Assembly: GCF_000687555.1 (NCBI RefSeq)
Contig: NZ_JHWJ01000020.1
Coordinates: forward strand, 1-64,000
Source: [Clostridium] aerotolerans DSM 5434
GTDB taxonomy: Bacteria > Bacillota > Clostridia > Lachnospirales > Lachnospiraceae
Length of the DNA: 64,000 nt
Reading direction: 5' to 3'
Shown here: piece by piece, positions 44,454 to 53,727 of the stretch
Layout: each line of letters starts with the position of its first letter
Numbering within the stretch: position 1 is the first letter of the stretch
Notes under the pieces: generated by a model
Databases searched by the model: none
What the model saw: the letters and a program-made list of their open reading frames with translations, nothing else
Told to the model about the DNA's origin: nothing
Position numbers and translations under genes: made by a program

Positions 44454-44482
44454 GAATAACATATTTTGCAGTTTCATGTCAA
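44454..44482 (-). promoter_or_regulatory. Sigma-A promoter of the speA operon leader
   Basis: TTGACA (44477-44482), 17 nt, TTATTC (44454-44459). Transcription would start near 44447, just upstream of the P1-closed domain, giving a leader of about 390 nt. Confidence 0.65.
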
Positions 44483-44516
44483 CAAATTTTTTATGAATTT
44501 TTGTTTAGAATGGAAA

Positions 44517-44560
44517 CAGCCGCTGACTGAGAACGTCTACTATTTCTCAGACAGCGGCTG
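44517..44560 (-). terminator. Hairpin terminator of spoIIID
   Basis: cagccgctgactgagaa (44517-44533) pairs with ttctcagacagcggctg (44544-44560). The minus-strand tail is only weakly T-rich. Confidence 0.6.
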
Positions 44561-44577
44561 ATCCTCTACCCATTTTT

Positions 44578-44853
44578 TCAAGAATTCTTTTTACTGCACA
44601 TCTGCAAACGATGTTGATACTTTTCCTTGGTGGCTAGGCCGCCCCTGATGTGGCGCTCGGACTTGTTAATGTCCAGGATCACCCTGGCCCGGGCTGCCAG
44701 GGATGGATTGATGTGTTCTAAGCGGTCCGTTACATCTTTATGTACCGTTGATTTGGAGATACCAAACTTCTTTGCTGTCTGCCTCACGGTCGCATGATAG
44801 TCTATGATGTAGTTGGCGATCGCAACCGCGCGTTCCTCAATATATTCCTTCAA
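44578..44853 (-). CDS. spoIIID: Sporulation transcriptional regulator SpoIIID
   Basis: 91 residues. MKEYIEERAVAIANYIIDYHATVRQTAKKFGISKSTVHKDVTDRLEHINPSLAARARVILDINKSERHIRGGLATKEKYQ is the full SpoIIID pattern, with a helix-turn-helix at about 21-45 and the basic C-terminal region. In spore formers it acts in the mother cell, activating and repressing sigma-E regulon genes, including coat genes. Monocistronic. This is the best single marker that the organism sporulates. Confidence 0.96.
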   Translation of the reverse strand: MKEYIEERAVAIANYIIDYHATVRQTAKKFGISKSTVHKDVTDRLEHINPSLAARARVILDINKSERHIRGGLATKEKYQHRLQMCSKKNS

Positions 44854-44994
44854 GAAAATCCCCCTGCTAGGACGTTTTTACATACTTATGCAGGTTGTGT
44901 AACAAGTATGAATGGGTTGTGATGTATTTCTTAAATCAAATCAAAATCTTTTTAGATCTTTCAAAAAAATTCCATACAATTCCATTTATTCCAG

Positions 44995-46902
44995 CTAAAT
45001 ACTAAGGGTAAGAATAAAGGGGGAGGCCGGAAGACCGCCCTGACTGAATAAGAGTCCTTTCGAGGGAGCATTGGAGTAAGCGTAACGAAGGACTTTAGGC
45101 TCTGCCACTTCCCTGCTCCATAAGGTAACAGAAGTTCCTTTTACGTAACCTTCCGCCGGGTAATAGATTCCGTCCGCTCCTGCCAGGGAAAATGCTTCTA
45201 AACCAGTTCCATTCCTTACAATCATATCCTTACCTTCATGAGTTTCAAAGGAAAGCAGAACACGGCCCTCTGACACCTGATAAGAACGTACTTTTGGTCC
45301 GAAGTACTCCACAGGCTCTCCATAGATCATGCCTCTTACTGCCAGGGAAAGTCGTCTTGCCACTTCCTTTTTATTTAACGGGTGAAGGTCATTCCACTCC
45401 CCAAGGTCAAGATTCACGGTCACAGCTACATCGGGCAGTCCGGCCGCCTGGGACTGGGCGTGCCTAAGCTTTGGCCAGGCCTCTGAATCCTCCAGAAGAT
45501 CAATGGAAAAACCAGGAAGCTGGGCTACTACAAAGGGAAGCTTATCCTGCTTCCAATTCTCTCTCCAGTTTAAGATCAGGCGTCTTAAAAGGTCCTCGTA
45601 GGTATCGGGACTGCTGTCATTGGATTCTCCCTGATACCAGAGTACCCCTTTTACAGTATATGGAAGACATGGAGCCACCATGGCATTAAAAAGTCCTGTA
45701 GGCTTTCTGTTTATAAAATCCATCTCCGGGGCTGGGCCGCACCGAAAGCCAATCCGGTATTCCCATGTCCCTTCCAGATCAATCCTGTTATCCTTTGTAA
45801 AAATCTGGTATATTTTTTCCGGAGTCACCCGGCCTTGTCCATGGTCACAGACCAGGCGGATGGTGATTTCATTCTCCCCGTTTTTTAAAAGGCCCTTTGG
45901 AATCTCATATTTTCTTGGAGGATACTGATAGCCAGTTTCACCTACTAAGACTCCGTTAATATAGGTTCTGTCACTGTCCACCATGGTGCCGAGCCACAGT
46001 CTGGCTGATTCTCCTGCCATAGTCTCAGGAACCATAAACCGTCTCCGAAGCCAGATGCTTCCACAGAAATCCTCAATTCCTCCATCCTTTAAAAAGCCTG
46101 GGAGATTGATTTCCTTCCACGGCTCCAAGCTGCCTTCACAGCCCTTGTCATGCTGATCGATGTTTTCATGCCACTCTCTTTGCAGTCTTTCATTTTCTGC
46201 CATGTGGCTTTTCACAAATTCCTTGTCCTGAAACTTCTTTAAGGTACCAAGGGCCTGAGGATAGGACTGAAGCGCCTCTAATCCCATCCATGCCTCTGCC
46301 GGTGTTCCGCCCAGACTTAAGTTAATAAGGCCCACAGGCACTTTTTTATCCTCCAGAAGATATCTTCCAAAGAAATAGGAAACCGCCGAAAAGCTTCTGA
46401 TGGTCTCCGGAGAACAGGCCGACCAGGAGGCCTCCCTATGGTCATCTAAAGGGCCGTCAAAGTCGTAATGCTCCTTTACCTTATAAAGCCTGATATAAGG
46501 TCTCTCCGGCCGGTTCAATTCCTCCGGATACTGATCTTTCACTCGTTCCATGGGAAGCTCCATATTGGACTGACCAGAGCAAACAAATACCTCTCCCACA
46601 TACACCTCTTTGAGACGTATGATTTCTTCTGTTTCAGACCGGATGGTCAGAGTAAAGGGGCCTCCCGGGTTTAGGTCTGAAAATAAAAGCTGCCACTCCC
46701 CCTTATCATCTGCCCTGGTAAAGATTGTTTTATGCTGGAATTCTACGGCCACTCCCTTTAAAGGAGCTGTTTTTCCCCATATCCTTGTGCTTTTTCCCTG
46801 CTGAAGCACACAGCCTTCACTGAATATTTTAGAAAGGCAGAGGGGCCTTACGGCCCCCCTCCCCTCTGCCTGACTATTCAAGGATTCTTCTCTTTCTATC
46901 AT
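44995..46902 (-). CDS. Sialate O-acetylesterase-like SGNH esterase
   Basis: 635 residues. N-terminal beta region (SKIFSEGCVLQQGKSTRIWGKTAP), catalytic Ser in VFVCSGQSNMELPM, GGTPAEAW, an inserted jelly-roll-like segment (about 255-375), LWYQGESNDSSPDTYEDLLRRLI and the His region near DLHPLNKKEVARRL. The SASA family removes acetyl groups from sialic acid, and clostridial relatives beside hemicellulases act as carbohydrate esterases, probably on acetyl-xylan. No signal peptide, so cytosolic, acting on imported oligosaccharides. It is 25 nt downstream of the GH3 gene. Confidence 0.88.
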   Translation of the reverse strand: MIEREESLNSQAEGRGAVRPLCLSKIFSEGCVLQQGKSTRIWGKTAPLKGVAVEFQHKTIFTRADDKGEWQLLFSDLNPGGPFTLTIRSETEEIIRLKEVYVGEVFVCSGQSNMELPMERVKDQYPEELNRPERPYIRLYKVKEHYDFDGPLDDHREASWSACSPETIRSFSAVSYFFGRYLLEDKKVPVGLINLSLGGTPAEAWMGLEALQSYPQALGTLKKFQDKEFVKSHMAENERLQREWHENIDQHDKGCEGSLEPWKEINLPGFLKDGGIEDFCGSIWLRRRFMVPETMAGESARLWLGTMVDSDRTYINGVLVGETGYQYPPRKYEIPKGLLKNGENEITIRLVCDHGQGRVTPEKIYQIFTKDNRIDLEGTWEYRIGFRCGPAPEMDFINRKPTGLFNAMVAPCLPYTVKGVLWYQGESNDSSPDTYEDLLRRLILNWRENWKQDKLPFVVAQLPGFSIDLLEDSEAWPKLRHAQSQAAGLPDVAVTVNLDLGEWNDLHPLNKKEVARRLSLAVRGMIYGEPVEYFGPKVRSYQVSEGRVLLSFETHEGKDMIVRNGTGLEAFSLAGADGIYYPAEGYVKGTSVTLWSREVAEPKVLRYAYSNAPSKGLLFSQGGLPASPFILTLSI

Positions 46903-46927
46903 TCTCTCACCTTAAATCCTTCTTTTG

Positions 46928-49087
46928 TTAAATGCAGCACGCTTCAAGAACCACCTGATCTGCTGCTGTCACTGTCATACATTCCGGAACCTTACCTGTC
47001 AGCTCCATGCTTCGTGCATCTGGCTGCTGAGTTCCTGTATACACCAGATAATCTCCCTGGAAAAGAACCAGATCACCCTTTTCGTCTCTAAGTCCAAAGG
47101 AACGGTCACTTAAGGTAAGTGCCACCTCTTTTTCTTCCCCAGGATTAAGCTCAACCTTTTTAAATGCCTTTAGCTGAGCATTTGGAGTATCAGGATGACA
47201 GGACTTTACGTAAACCTGTAAGGTCTCAGCCCCTTTCATGGTACCTGTGTTCTTAAGAACCGCCTTTACCGTTATGGCTTCTCCTTCCACTACCGTATTC
47301 TGGCTCAGTGACACGCCGCTTACTGTAATATCAGTATAGGATAAGCCGTATCCAAAGGGATAGAGGGCATCCTGCTTCATATAACGGTAGGTTCTTCCCT
47401 TCATATCATAATCCCTGAAATCAGGAAGCTCTTCTGATGTCCTATAAAAGGTCACCGGAAGCTTTCCTTCTGGTGAATACTCTCCAAATAAGACAGAGGC
47501 CAAAGCTCTTCCACCCTGTGCTCCCGGATACCAGCCTTCCAAAATAGCCGGAATATGTTCGTCTGCCCAGGTAACTGCAAGAGCGCTGCCGGATAAAATC
47601 ACTAATACCACTGGCTTTCCGCTCTGATAGATTTCCTTTAATACCTCTTCCTGAAGTCCTGGAAGTGAAAGATTTGGCTTATCACCGCTGGCAAACTCAT
47701 TGCCCTCATCTCCTTCTTCGCCTTCCAGACTGGAATCAAGACCCATGCAGGCAATGATTACATCGCTCTCTTCACAGACTCCCTTTACTTCGGAAATACG
47801 GTCATTTTCCTGGCTAAGACCGCTGACCTTGGGCCTGCAAAGATGGCAGCCTTCGGAGACCATGACACGAACGTCCTCACCCAGATAATCCTGAATGCCT
47901 TCTGTTATGGTATAGTATCTGGAAGCAGTGCCCTCATAATTACCCACCAGTGCTTTTCTGTTATTGCTGTTTGGACCAATGATGCCAATGGTCTTTATCT
48001 TGTTCTTATCAAGAGGCAGAAGGTTATCCTTGTTCTTAAGAAGAACAAAGGACTTTCTGGATGCAGTGAAATTAAGCTCCTTGTGCTCTCTGGTATCATT
48101 ATCTTTATATGTAATCTTGTTAAATGGAATCTTCTCCTGCTCGTCAAATACTCCAAGCTTTAACCGGGTCATCATGAGGTTTTCCACGGCTTCATTTAAC
48201 CGCTCCTCTGAAACCATTCCCCGATTCACTGCCTCAGTTAAGTATAGGAACAAGCTGCCGCAGTTTAAATCACAGCCGTTTTCCATAGCCATTGCCACAG
48301 ATTCCACGGCAGATGAAGTCACCTTATGGTGTTCATGGAAATCCTTAATCGCCCAGCAATCGGAAACCACATGGCCCTCAAAGCCCCAGAAATCTCTTAA
48401 AATATCTTTTAACAGAGTTTTGCTTCCGCAGCAGGGTTCTCCATTGGTCCGGTTGTAGGCGCCCATGATGGCCTCAACCTTTCCTTCCTTTACACAGGCT
48501 TCAAAGGCAGGAAGATATGTCTCAAACATATCCTGCTTGGAAACCACAGCATCAAAGGAATGGCGTTCTTCCTCTGGTCCGGAATGAACCGCAAAATGCT
48601 TTCCGCAGGCAGCCACCTTTAAGTAATTATCATCGTCTCCCTGAAGTCCCTCAATAAAACGGACGCCCATACGGGAGGATAAATAAGGGTCCTCCCCAAA
48701 GGTCTCATGTCCCCTTCCCCAGCGCGGATCCCTGAAAATGTTAACGTTAGGAGACCAGAAGGTAAGTCCTTTGTAAATATCCGTATCTCCGCATTTTTGC
48801 TGCAAATGGAATTTAGCCCTTGCCTCTGTGGAAATAACATCTGCTACCTGGTTTAATAAATCCTCATCAAAGGTAGCTGCCAGTCCGATGGCCTGTGGAA
48901 AAACAGTGGCCACTCCGGCCCTTGCCACTCCGTGAAGTCCTTCATTCCACCAGTTATAAGATTTAATCCCCAGTCTGGGAACTGCTGCCGCTCCGTGAAT
49001 TGTCTGGGAAACCTTTTCCTCCAATGTCATTTCTGCTACCAGTTCTTTTGCTCTCCTGCGGTATTCTTCCAATTTTTCTTTATTCAT
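46928..49087 (-). CDS. Glycoside hydrolase family 3 beta-glycosidase (xylosidase/glucosidase)
   Basis: 719 residues. GH3 N-terminal TIM barrel with EMTLEEKVSQTIHGAAAVPRLGIKSYNWWNEGLHGVAR, KHFAVHSGPEEERHSFDAVVS and the nucleophile Asp in EGHVVSDCWAIKDF. The C-terminal alpha/beta domain holds VLLKNKDNLLPLDK and GIIGPNSNN, followed by a fibronectin-III-like domain. The NWWNEGLHGVARAG pattern resembles beta-xylosidases. No signal peptide, consistent with intracellular cleavage of oligosaccharides. It forms an operon with the esterase and, upstream, an AraC regulator. Confidence 0.92.
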   Translation of the reverse strand: MNKEKLEEYRRRAKELVAEMTLEEKVSQTIHGAAAVPRLGIKSYNWWNEGLHGVARAGVATVFPQAIGLAATFDEDLLNQVADVISTEARAKFHLQQKCGDTDIYKGLTFWSPNVNIFRDPRWGRGHETFGEDPYLSSRMGVRFIEGLQGDDDNYLKVAACGKHFAVHSGPEEERHSFDAVVSKQDMFETYLPAFEACVKEGKVEAIMGAYNRTNGEPCCGSKTLLKDILRDFWGFEGHVVSDCWAIKDFHEHHKVTSSAVESVAMAMENGCDLNCGSLFLYLTEAVNRGMVSEERLNEAVENLMMTRLKLGVFDEQEKIPFNKITYKDNDTREHKELNFTASRKSFVLLKNKDNLLPLDKNKIKTIGIIGPNSNNRKALVGNYEGTASRYYTITEGIQDYLGEDVRVMVSEGCHLCRPKVSGLSQENDRISEVKGVCEESDVIIACMGLDSSLEGEEGDEGNEFASGDKPNLSLPGLQEEVLKEIYQSGKPVVLVILSGSALAVTWADEHIPAILEGWYPGAQGGRALASVLFGEYSPEGKLPVTFYRTSEELPDFRDYDMKGRTYRYMKQDALYPFGYGLSYTDITVSGVSLSQNTVVEGEAITVKAVLKNTGTMKGAETLQVYVKSCHPDTPNAQLKAFKKVELNPGEEKEVALTLSDRSFGLRDEKGDLVLFQGDYLVYTGTQQPDARSMELTGKVPECMTVTAADQVVLEACCI

Positions 49088-49225
49088 GAGATATGCCCTT
49101 CCCTTTACTTATAATGATGCGATTCTGGCCATTCAGCCATTTTCTGTAATCCCATCATAGCATTCTATAAAAAACAAGACATCTCATTTCTTGCTTCGAT
49201 TTAAGCACATATTGCTAATTATTTT

Positions 49226-50104
49226 TTAATTCTTAACAATGGCCTGATATCGGATCTTACGATAGTCGCTGGGAGAGCAGTTCTTAATCATCTTAAAGGT
49301 GCGGTTAAAAGCGCTGATGGATGAAAATCCAGCACCCATGGCAACCTCAGTAATACTTAACTCCTTGGTATGATAAAGAAGTTCTTCCGCCTTTTTCACC
49401 CGTTTGGAATTTAAGTATTCATAAAATGTCATATTCATATACTGCTTAAAGATTCTGGTAAAATGATACTTGGAAAATCCTACGATCTGAGCTACTTCTT
49501 CTAAATTAAGATTTTCCATATAATGCTTGTTGATGTAAGTGCAGGCACTCATTACAGCCTCCAGATACTGCCTCTCCTTGGTGGATTCCTGAATTCCGGG
49601 AGAAACGTTTTTATAAACTTCATTTCTTCCCAGTTCCACATAAATCTCAATCAGAGCTGCATATATAGAAGCTTCCCGAAAGGTACTGTTATCCCGGTAC
49701 TCTGTAATGATCTTATCCAGTTTCTCCTTAAAGAAACTATGAAGTCCATCTCCCACTTTCTTTTTAAGAAGGATAACGGGAGGCATCATAAACAAAAGTG
49801 TTTCCATTTCCCGAAGATTATGAAGCAATGTAGTATCGAACTGAAGAATATATCGTTCGCCCTTAGAAGGCGCTCTTAAGGAATGGATCACACCAGAATG
49901 AATCAAAATAATATCCTCAGGTTCTAAATAATAACATTCCTCACCAACAGTAACTTCATAGTCTCCCTGTGACGGCATAATGATCTCAATCCCCACATGC
50001 CAATGTTTTGGATAATCCTCCTGCTTACCATTCCGGTATAGCTGAAGCCCCATGGGACACTCATAATTTATGGTTTCATGCATTCCATTTAATATTTTGA
50101 TCAT
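49226..50104 (-). CDS. AraC-family regulator with cupin sensor domain
   Basis: 292 residues. An N-terminal cupin (HWHVGIEIIMPSQGDYEVTVGEECYYLEPEDIILIHSGVIHSL) for sugar binding, then an AraC DNA-binding domain (about 185-285; NLEEVAQIVGFSKYHFTRIFKQYMNMTFYEYLNSKRV, ITEVAMGAGFSSISAFNRTFKMI). It lies directly upstream of the GH3 and esterase genes in the same direction, so it probably activates them in response to xylo- or similar oligosaccharides. The 138 nt between it and the GH3 gene show no gene. Confidence 0.9.
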   Translation of the reverse strand: MIKILNGMHETINYECPMGLQLYRNGKQEDYPKHWHVGIEIIMPSQGDYEVTVGEECYYLEPEDIILIHSGVIHSLRAPSKGERYILQFDTTLLHNLREMETLLFMMPPVILLKKKVGDGLHSFFKEKLDKIITEYRDNSTFREASIYAALIEIYVELGRNEVYKNVSPGIQESTKERQYLEAVMSACTYINKHYMENLNLEEVAQIVGFSKYHFTRIFKQYMNMTFYEYLNSKRVKKAEELLYHTKELSITEVAMGAGFSSISAFNRTFKMIKNCSPSDYRKIRYQAIVKN

Positions 50105-50407
50105 ATTTTTCCCTCTGTCTTAACCTTTAGTCCTTATGCAAAATTCTGAACAAAACAGGATGCTTTTTCTCATCTCATTGTTTATTTTATCTGATTTTCT
50201 CTTTTAATACAATCTATTTTCATGTCTTTTAGACCTCTCTTCCCGATTCTATTCCTTACTGGTGCATACAAAATTCCATTGACTCATCCGTCAATTCCAA
50301 CTATAATTTAATGTGGTGTTACATAATTATTCCCAAATTTGACAAAAGAAGGAATCTACTTAATTTATAGAGAAAAGACTGCCATTTAGTCTGTTGAGGT
50401 GAAAGAA

Positions 50408-51481
50408 TTGATTTATCTTCCTATAGAGAAATTGACCGAAGGTATGATACTAGCCCGTAATATCCCTGGGACAAATTCAATACTTCCATTTATAGTTGCC
50501 GGTTATCAGCTAAGTGACCGCATCATCATACGCCTTAAAAATATCGGGGTTCAGGGTGCCTATATCCATACGGCACTGACAGAAGGAATTGAGCCCGTGG
50601 ATTTTGTTGAACCTGAATTAAAAGCCAAGATGCTGACCAGCATCCGCAGTACCTTTGACCAGAGCTTAAAGAAAATGACCATACAATCCAGTATGCAAAA
50701 CTACCGCGACCTCACCTCCGTGGCTAAATCAGTGGTAATGAATATTTTAAATATGGATAAATACCTGTTTCAGATGATTGATATCAGGGATTACGATAAT
50801 TATACCTACTCTCACAGTCTGTATGTGGGTATATTAAGCGTTCTCTTAGGACGTTTTATTGGATTGTCCCTGGACCAGCTTAACGACCTGGCGCTGTGCG
50901 GACTCATGCATGACTTAGGGAAAACCGATATCCCTCTGGAGATCACCAACAAGGCCGGCCCGCTAAGTGACGAAGAATTTGAGATCATGAAAAAGCATCC
51001 TGATCTTTCCTATGAAAAATTAAGCAGCTGCAAGCTATTTTCTCAGAAGGTTCTTCAAGGCATCCGCGCTCATCATGAAAAATACGACGGAACCGGCTAT
51101 CCCTTTGCCCTAGTCGGAGACAGCATTCCTCTTTATGCCAGGATTCTGGCAATCGCAGATGTCTACGATGCCTTAAGCTCCACAAGACCTTACCGGAAGG
51201 CATGGCCTCCCAAAAAAATATTCGATTATTTGACCAGCCGGTGCAGCTCTCATTTTGACCCGGATCTTTTAACCGCCTTCCTCCAATGTGTATCTGCATA
51301 CCCGATCGGCACGGTTGTCCATCTAAGTGACGGAAGCACGGCAGTCGTCAAGGATAATACCCCAGGCTTTACTCTGCGGCCTATCATCCGCTTTATCGCT
51401 CCTGCTGCAAAAGCCGGACAAGAGGTGGATCTTTCCATAGAAGCATTAAATCTCACAATTCTTGATGATAAGGACGATTAG
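50408..51481 (+). CDS. HD-GYP domain phosphodiesterase
   Basis: About 357 residues. The HD-GYP catalytic set is complete: HSLYVGILSVLL, MHDLGKTDIPLEI, HPDLSYEKL, RAHHEKYDGTGYP and DVYDALSSTRPYRKAW. It should hydrolyse cyclic di-GMP. The N-terminal about 110 residues are a DUF3391-like helical part. The start is chosen as TTG at 50408 because the gaggtga Shine-Dalgarno sits before it and would overlap the GTG at 50399. A TTGACA element lies at 50339-50344 with a weak TAATTT 16 nt on. The 294-nt gap from the AraC gene holds no other feature. Confidence 0.92.
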   Translation: MIYLPIEKLTEGMILARNIPGTNSILPFIVAGYQLSDRIIIRLKNIGVQGAYIHTALTEGIEPVDFVEPELKAKMLTSIRSTFDQSLKKMTIQSSMQNYRDLTSVAKSVVMNILNMDKYLFQMIDIRDYDNYTYSHSLYVGILSVLLGRFIGLSLDQLNDLALCGLMHDLGKTDIPLEITNKAGPLSDEEFEIMKKHPDLSYEKLSSCKLFSQKVLQGIRAHHEKYDGTGYPFALVGDSIPLYARILAIADVYDALSSTRPYRKAWPPKKIFDYLTSRCSSHFDPDLLTAFLQCVSAYPIGTVVHLSDGSTAVVKDNTPGFTLRPIIRFIAPAAKAGQEVDLSIEALNLTILDDKDD

Positions 51482-51510
51482 CAGTTTATCAATAGCTCTA
51501 TAGAGAATGA

Positions 51511-51564
51511 AAATGCGTCTTGATATGGCCAGCTAAAAAGAAGCCATTTCAAAACGCATTTTTA
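51511..51564. terminator. Terminator between HD-GYP gene and LMW phosphatase gene
   Basis: aaatgcgtcttgatatggc (51511-51529) pairs with gccatttcaaaacgcattt (51543-51561), with T-rich sequence after it. It serves the HD-GYP gene and possibly the convergent operon. Confidence 0.75.
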
Positions 51565-51566
51565 AG

Positions 51567-52031
51567 TTAACTGTCATTCTGATTGCATATATGGAGAAAG
51601 AGAGCTTCGCACCCTTCCAAAACATCTTCATAGGTTGTATCAAAATCTCCGGTATACCACGGATCTGCAATATCTCTTGGCCTTTGCCCGTAATCCAGCA
51701 GCCGGCTTACTTTGCCTTCCGGATCACTGCCGAATATTCTCATCATGTTAGTTATGTTCCGTGATTCCATTCCAACAATATAATCGTACTTGTCATAATC
51801 ATTTCTGGTGAGTTTCACTGCCTGCTTTCCCTCTACGGAAATCCCAAACTCACCCAGCTTCTTTCTCGTTCCAGGATGCACCGGGTTTCCAATCTCTTCA
51901 CTACTGGTGGCCGCAGAAGCGATAGAAAATAAGTCTTCCATGTTTCTGTTTTTCACAAGATCCTTCATAACAAATTCCGCCATAGGGGAACGGCAAATAT
52001 TGCCCAGACAGACGAATAGTATTTTAGTCAT
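51567..52031 (-). CDS. Low-molecular-weight protein tyrosine phosphatase
   Basis: 154 residues with the P-loop CLGNICRSPMAEF (CX5R at about residues 8-14) and the acid DPWYTGDFDTTYEDV. It dephosphorylates phosphotyrosine or phosphoarginine in the cytosol. It is 18 nt after the kinase-like gene, so an operon with the kinase, peptidase C26 and cyuA is likely. Strong AAAGGAG site. Confidence 0.93.
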   Translation of the reverse strand: MTKILFVCLGNICRSPMAEFVMKDLVKNRNMEDLFSIASAATSSEEIGNPVHPGTRKKLGEFGISVEGKQAVKLTRNDYDKYDYIVGMESRNITNMMRIFGSDPEGKVSRLLDYGQRPRDIADPWYTGDFDTTYEDVLEGCEALFLHICNQNDS

Positions 52032-52049
52032 TTATCTTTACTCCTTTTT

Positions 52050-52967
52050 TTATCTTCTCTCTATACCAGAATCAGTAAGCTGTTCCATTATCTTATCTCT
52101 TAATTCCCTTAGATCAGCAACAGGGCCAAACACACTTTTAACCACATGATAACCATATTCATGACATAGAATGGCATCGATACATTTCTCTGTTAACTCT
52201 TCCGCACTGATATTCCCATAATATCCTTCTAAAAAATCTCTGTCAAAGGTAAATGCGTCGCAGATCAGTGTCATATCTTCATAAATTCCCGGTGCAATTA
52301 AGGAATCTGCAAAATCAATAACCGTCAGCTTCCCACTCTGTTCCACCATCAAATTATCTTCTGTTAAATCCCCATGAACAAATACAAACGATTCCTTCTT
52401 TAAGCCTTCCAGGAACTTTTTCTGCGCGTTCTTTATTTCGTCAGGGGCCTCCTCCCACCGTTTACTTCTTAAAGTCCGTCCAATGGCATCTATACCGTTA
52501 AAGTTTTCACAAGGTGTCGCCCAGCCCCTTACGATATCACGAAGCTTCTTTCCAATTTCAAGTTTCTGTTCTCTTCCTAAGGTATCCTTTATCTCCCCTA
52601 AGTTATCTCCCTTTACGCATTCCATAATCAGATATCGGAATAAATAGTTATCCTGTACCTGCCCATTTGCGATCAGCTTTGGAACGCTGACCCCAATTTC
52701 ATTCGCTCGTTCCATGGCAAAAAGCTCCGCTTTATAATCCGGCAGACTGTCATACCCCGATTCCAGAGGGACAAACACCTTTGCCACATAATCTCCCACC
52801 CGGAAAACTCCGTTGGTTCCAGGTTTACAATTCTCTAATGGCTGAAACGCTAAGCCCTCTCGTTCAAATATGTATTGAACCAATGGCGTAAATTCTTCTT
52901 TTGAACAATAAACTTCTCCCCAGGTGTTCCAGTCATGAATATCGAACTGAAATAGATGGTTTATCAT
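52050..52967 (-). CDS. APH-fold phosphotransferase (kinase-like)
   Basis: 305 residues. Kinase signatures are YVAKVFVPLESGYDS (Lys), FVHGDLTEDNLMVEQSGKLTVIDFADSLIAPGIYEDM (HGDxxxxN with DFAD in place of DFG). Intact catalytic residues suggest an active small-molecule kinase. The substrate is unknown. Between the peptidase C26 gene and the phosphatase gene; AGGGGGAG precedes its ATG. Confidence 0.82.
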   Translation of the reverse strand: MINHLFQFDIHDWNTWGEVYCSKEEFTPLVQYIFEREGLAFQPLENCKPGTNGVFRVGDYVAKVFVPLESGYDSLPDYKAELFAMERANEIGVSVPKLIANGQVQDNYLFRYLIMECVKGDNLGEIKDTLGREQKLEIGKKLRDIVRGWATPCENFNGIDAIGRTLRSKRWEEAPDEIKNAQKKFLEGLKKESFVFVHGDLTEDNLMVEQSGKLTVIDFADSLIAPGIYEDMTLICDAFTFDRDFLEGYYGNISAEELTEKCIDAILCHEYGYHVVKSVFGPVADLRELRDKIMEQLTDSGIERR

Positions 52968-52979
52968 AATCTCCCCCTC

Positions 52980-53708
52980 TTAATCCGTGCATTTAAGAAT
53001 AAACTGTCGAAACAAATTTATCATAGTATCATTCTGAAATTTTGCCATCATTTCCGGGTGCCATTGTACGCCGCACATAAAGCTGCCTTCCTGCCGCTCA
53101 ATGCATTCCACCACTCCGTCATCGGCTCTGGCTGTAACAAGGAAGCCCTCTGCCACGTCCTTAATGGCCTGATGATGGAAGGAATTGACCCAGCCCCTCT
53201 TACCAGTAATACTCATTATAAAGCTTTCTTCTTCCGTATCTACCATGTGCGTCGCCTCACCTCTCGGTGCCTTTTGCACATGCAGGAAAGAGCCTGGCAG
53301 TTGGGAGCCAAGATCCTGATACAGCGTTCCCCCAAATGCCACGTTCATCATCTGTGCTCCCTTACAGATTCCAAGAACCGGTTTCTTACGCCTATCTGCC
53401 TCCCTGATCAGCTGTATATACTGGGTGTCCACCTCCCGCATGGTAAATCCCTGTAAAGGGGAAGGCTGCTCTCCATATAAATCTGGTGCCACATCATATC
53501 CCCCGGAAAGAACCAGTCCGTCCACCAGCTCCAGAAGCCTGGTCCCCTCCTCCTGATTCGTTAAAACAGGAAGCAGAACCGGGATGCCTCCCCCCATTTC
53601 AATGCTCTCCACATAATCATTGTTCACGTATGCACGGTGAATTCCGGGCATTGTACCGCCCTCTACAATTAATATATTTGCCGCGATTCCTATGACAGGT
53701 TTTTTCAT
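52980..53708 (-). CDS. Class I glutamine-amidotransferase-like hydrolase (peptidase C26, PuuD family)
   Basis: 242 residues from MKKPVIGIAANILIV; a 13-codon extension is rejected because AAGGAG precedes this ATG. Nucleophile Cys in PVLGICKGAQMMNVAFGG, then VNSFHHQAIKDV and GVQWHPEMM (catalytic His and Glu). Family members cleave gamma-glutamyl amides such as gamma-glutamyl-GABA or gamma-glutamyl-putrescine. Directly downstream of cyuA; a role in gamma-glutamyl-amine or glutathione-like degradation is possible. Confidence 0.9.
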   Translation of the reverse strand: MKKPVIGIAANILIVEGGTMPGIHRAYVNNDYVESIEMGGGIPVLLPVLTNQEEGTRLLELVDGLVLSGGYDVAPDLYGEQPSPLQGFTMREVDTQYIQLIREADRRKKPVLGICKGAQMMNVAFGGTLYQDLGSQLPGSFLHVQKAPRGEATHMVDTEEESFIMSITGKRGWVNSFHHQAIKDVAEGFLVTARADDGVVECIERQEGSFMCGVQWHPEMMAKFQNDTMINLFRQFILKCTD

Positions 53709-53727
53709 CCTAGCTCCTTCTTTTGCC

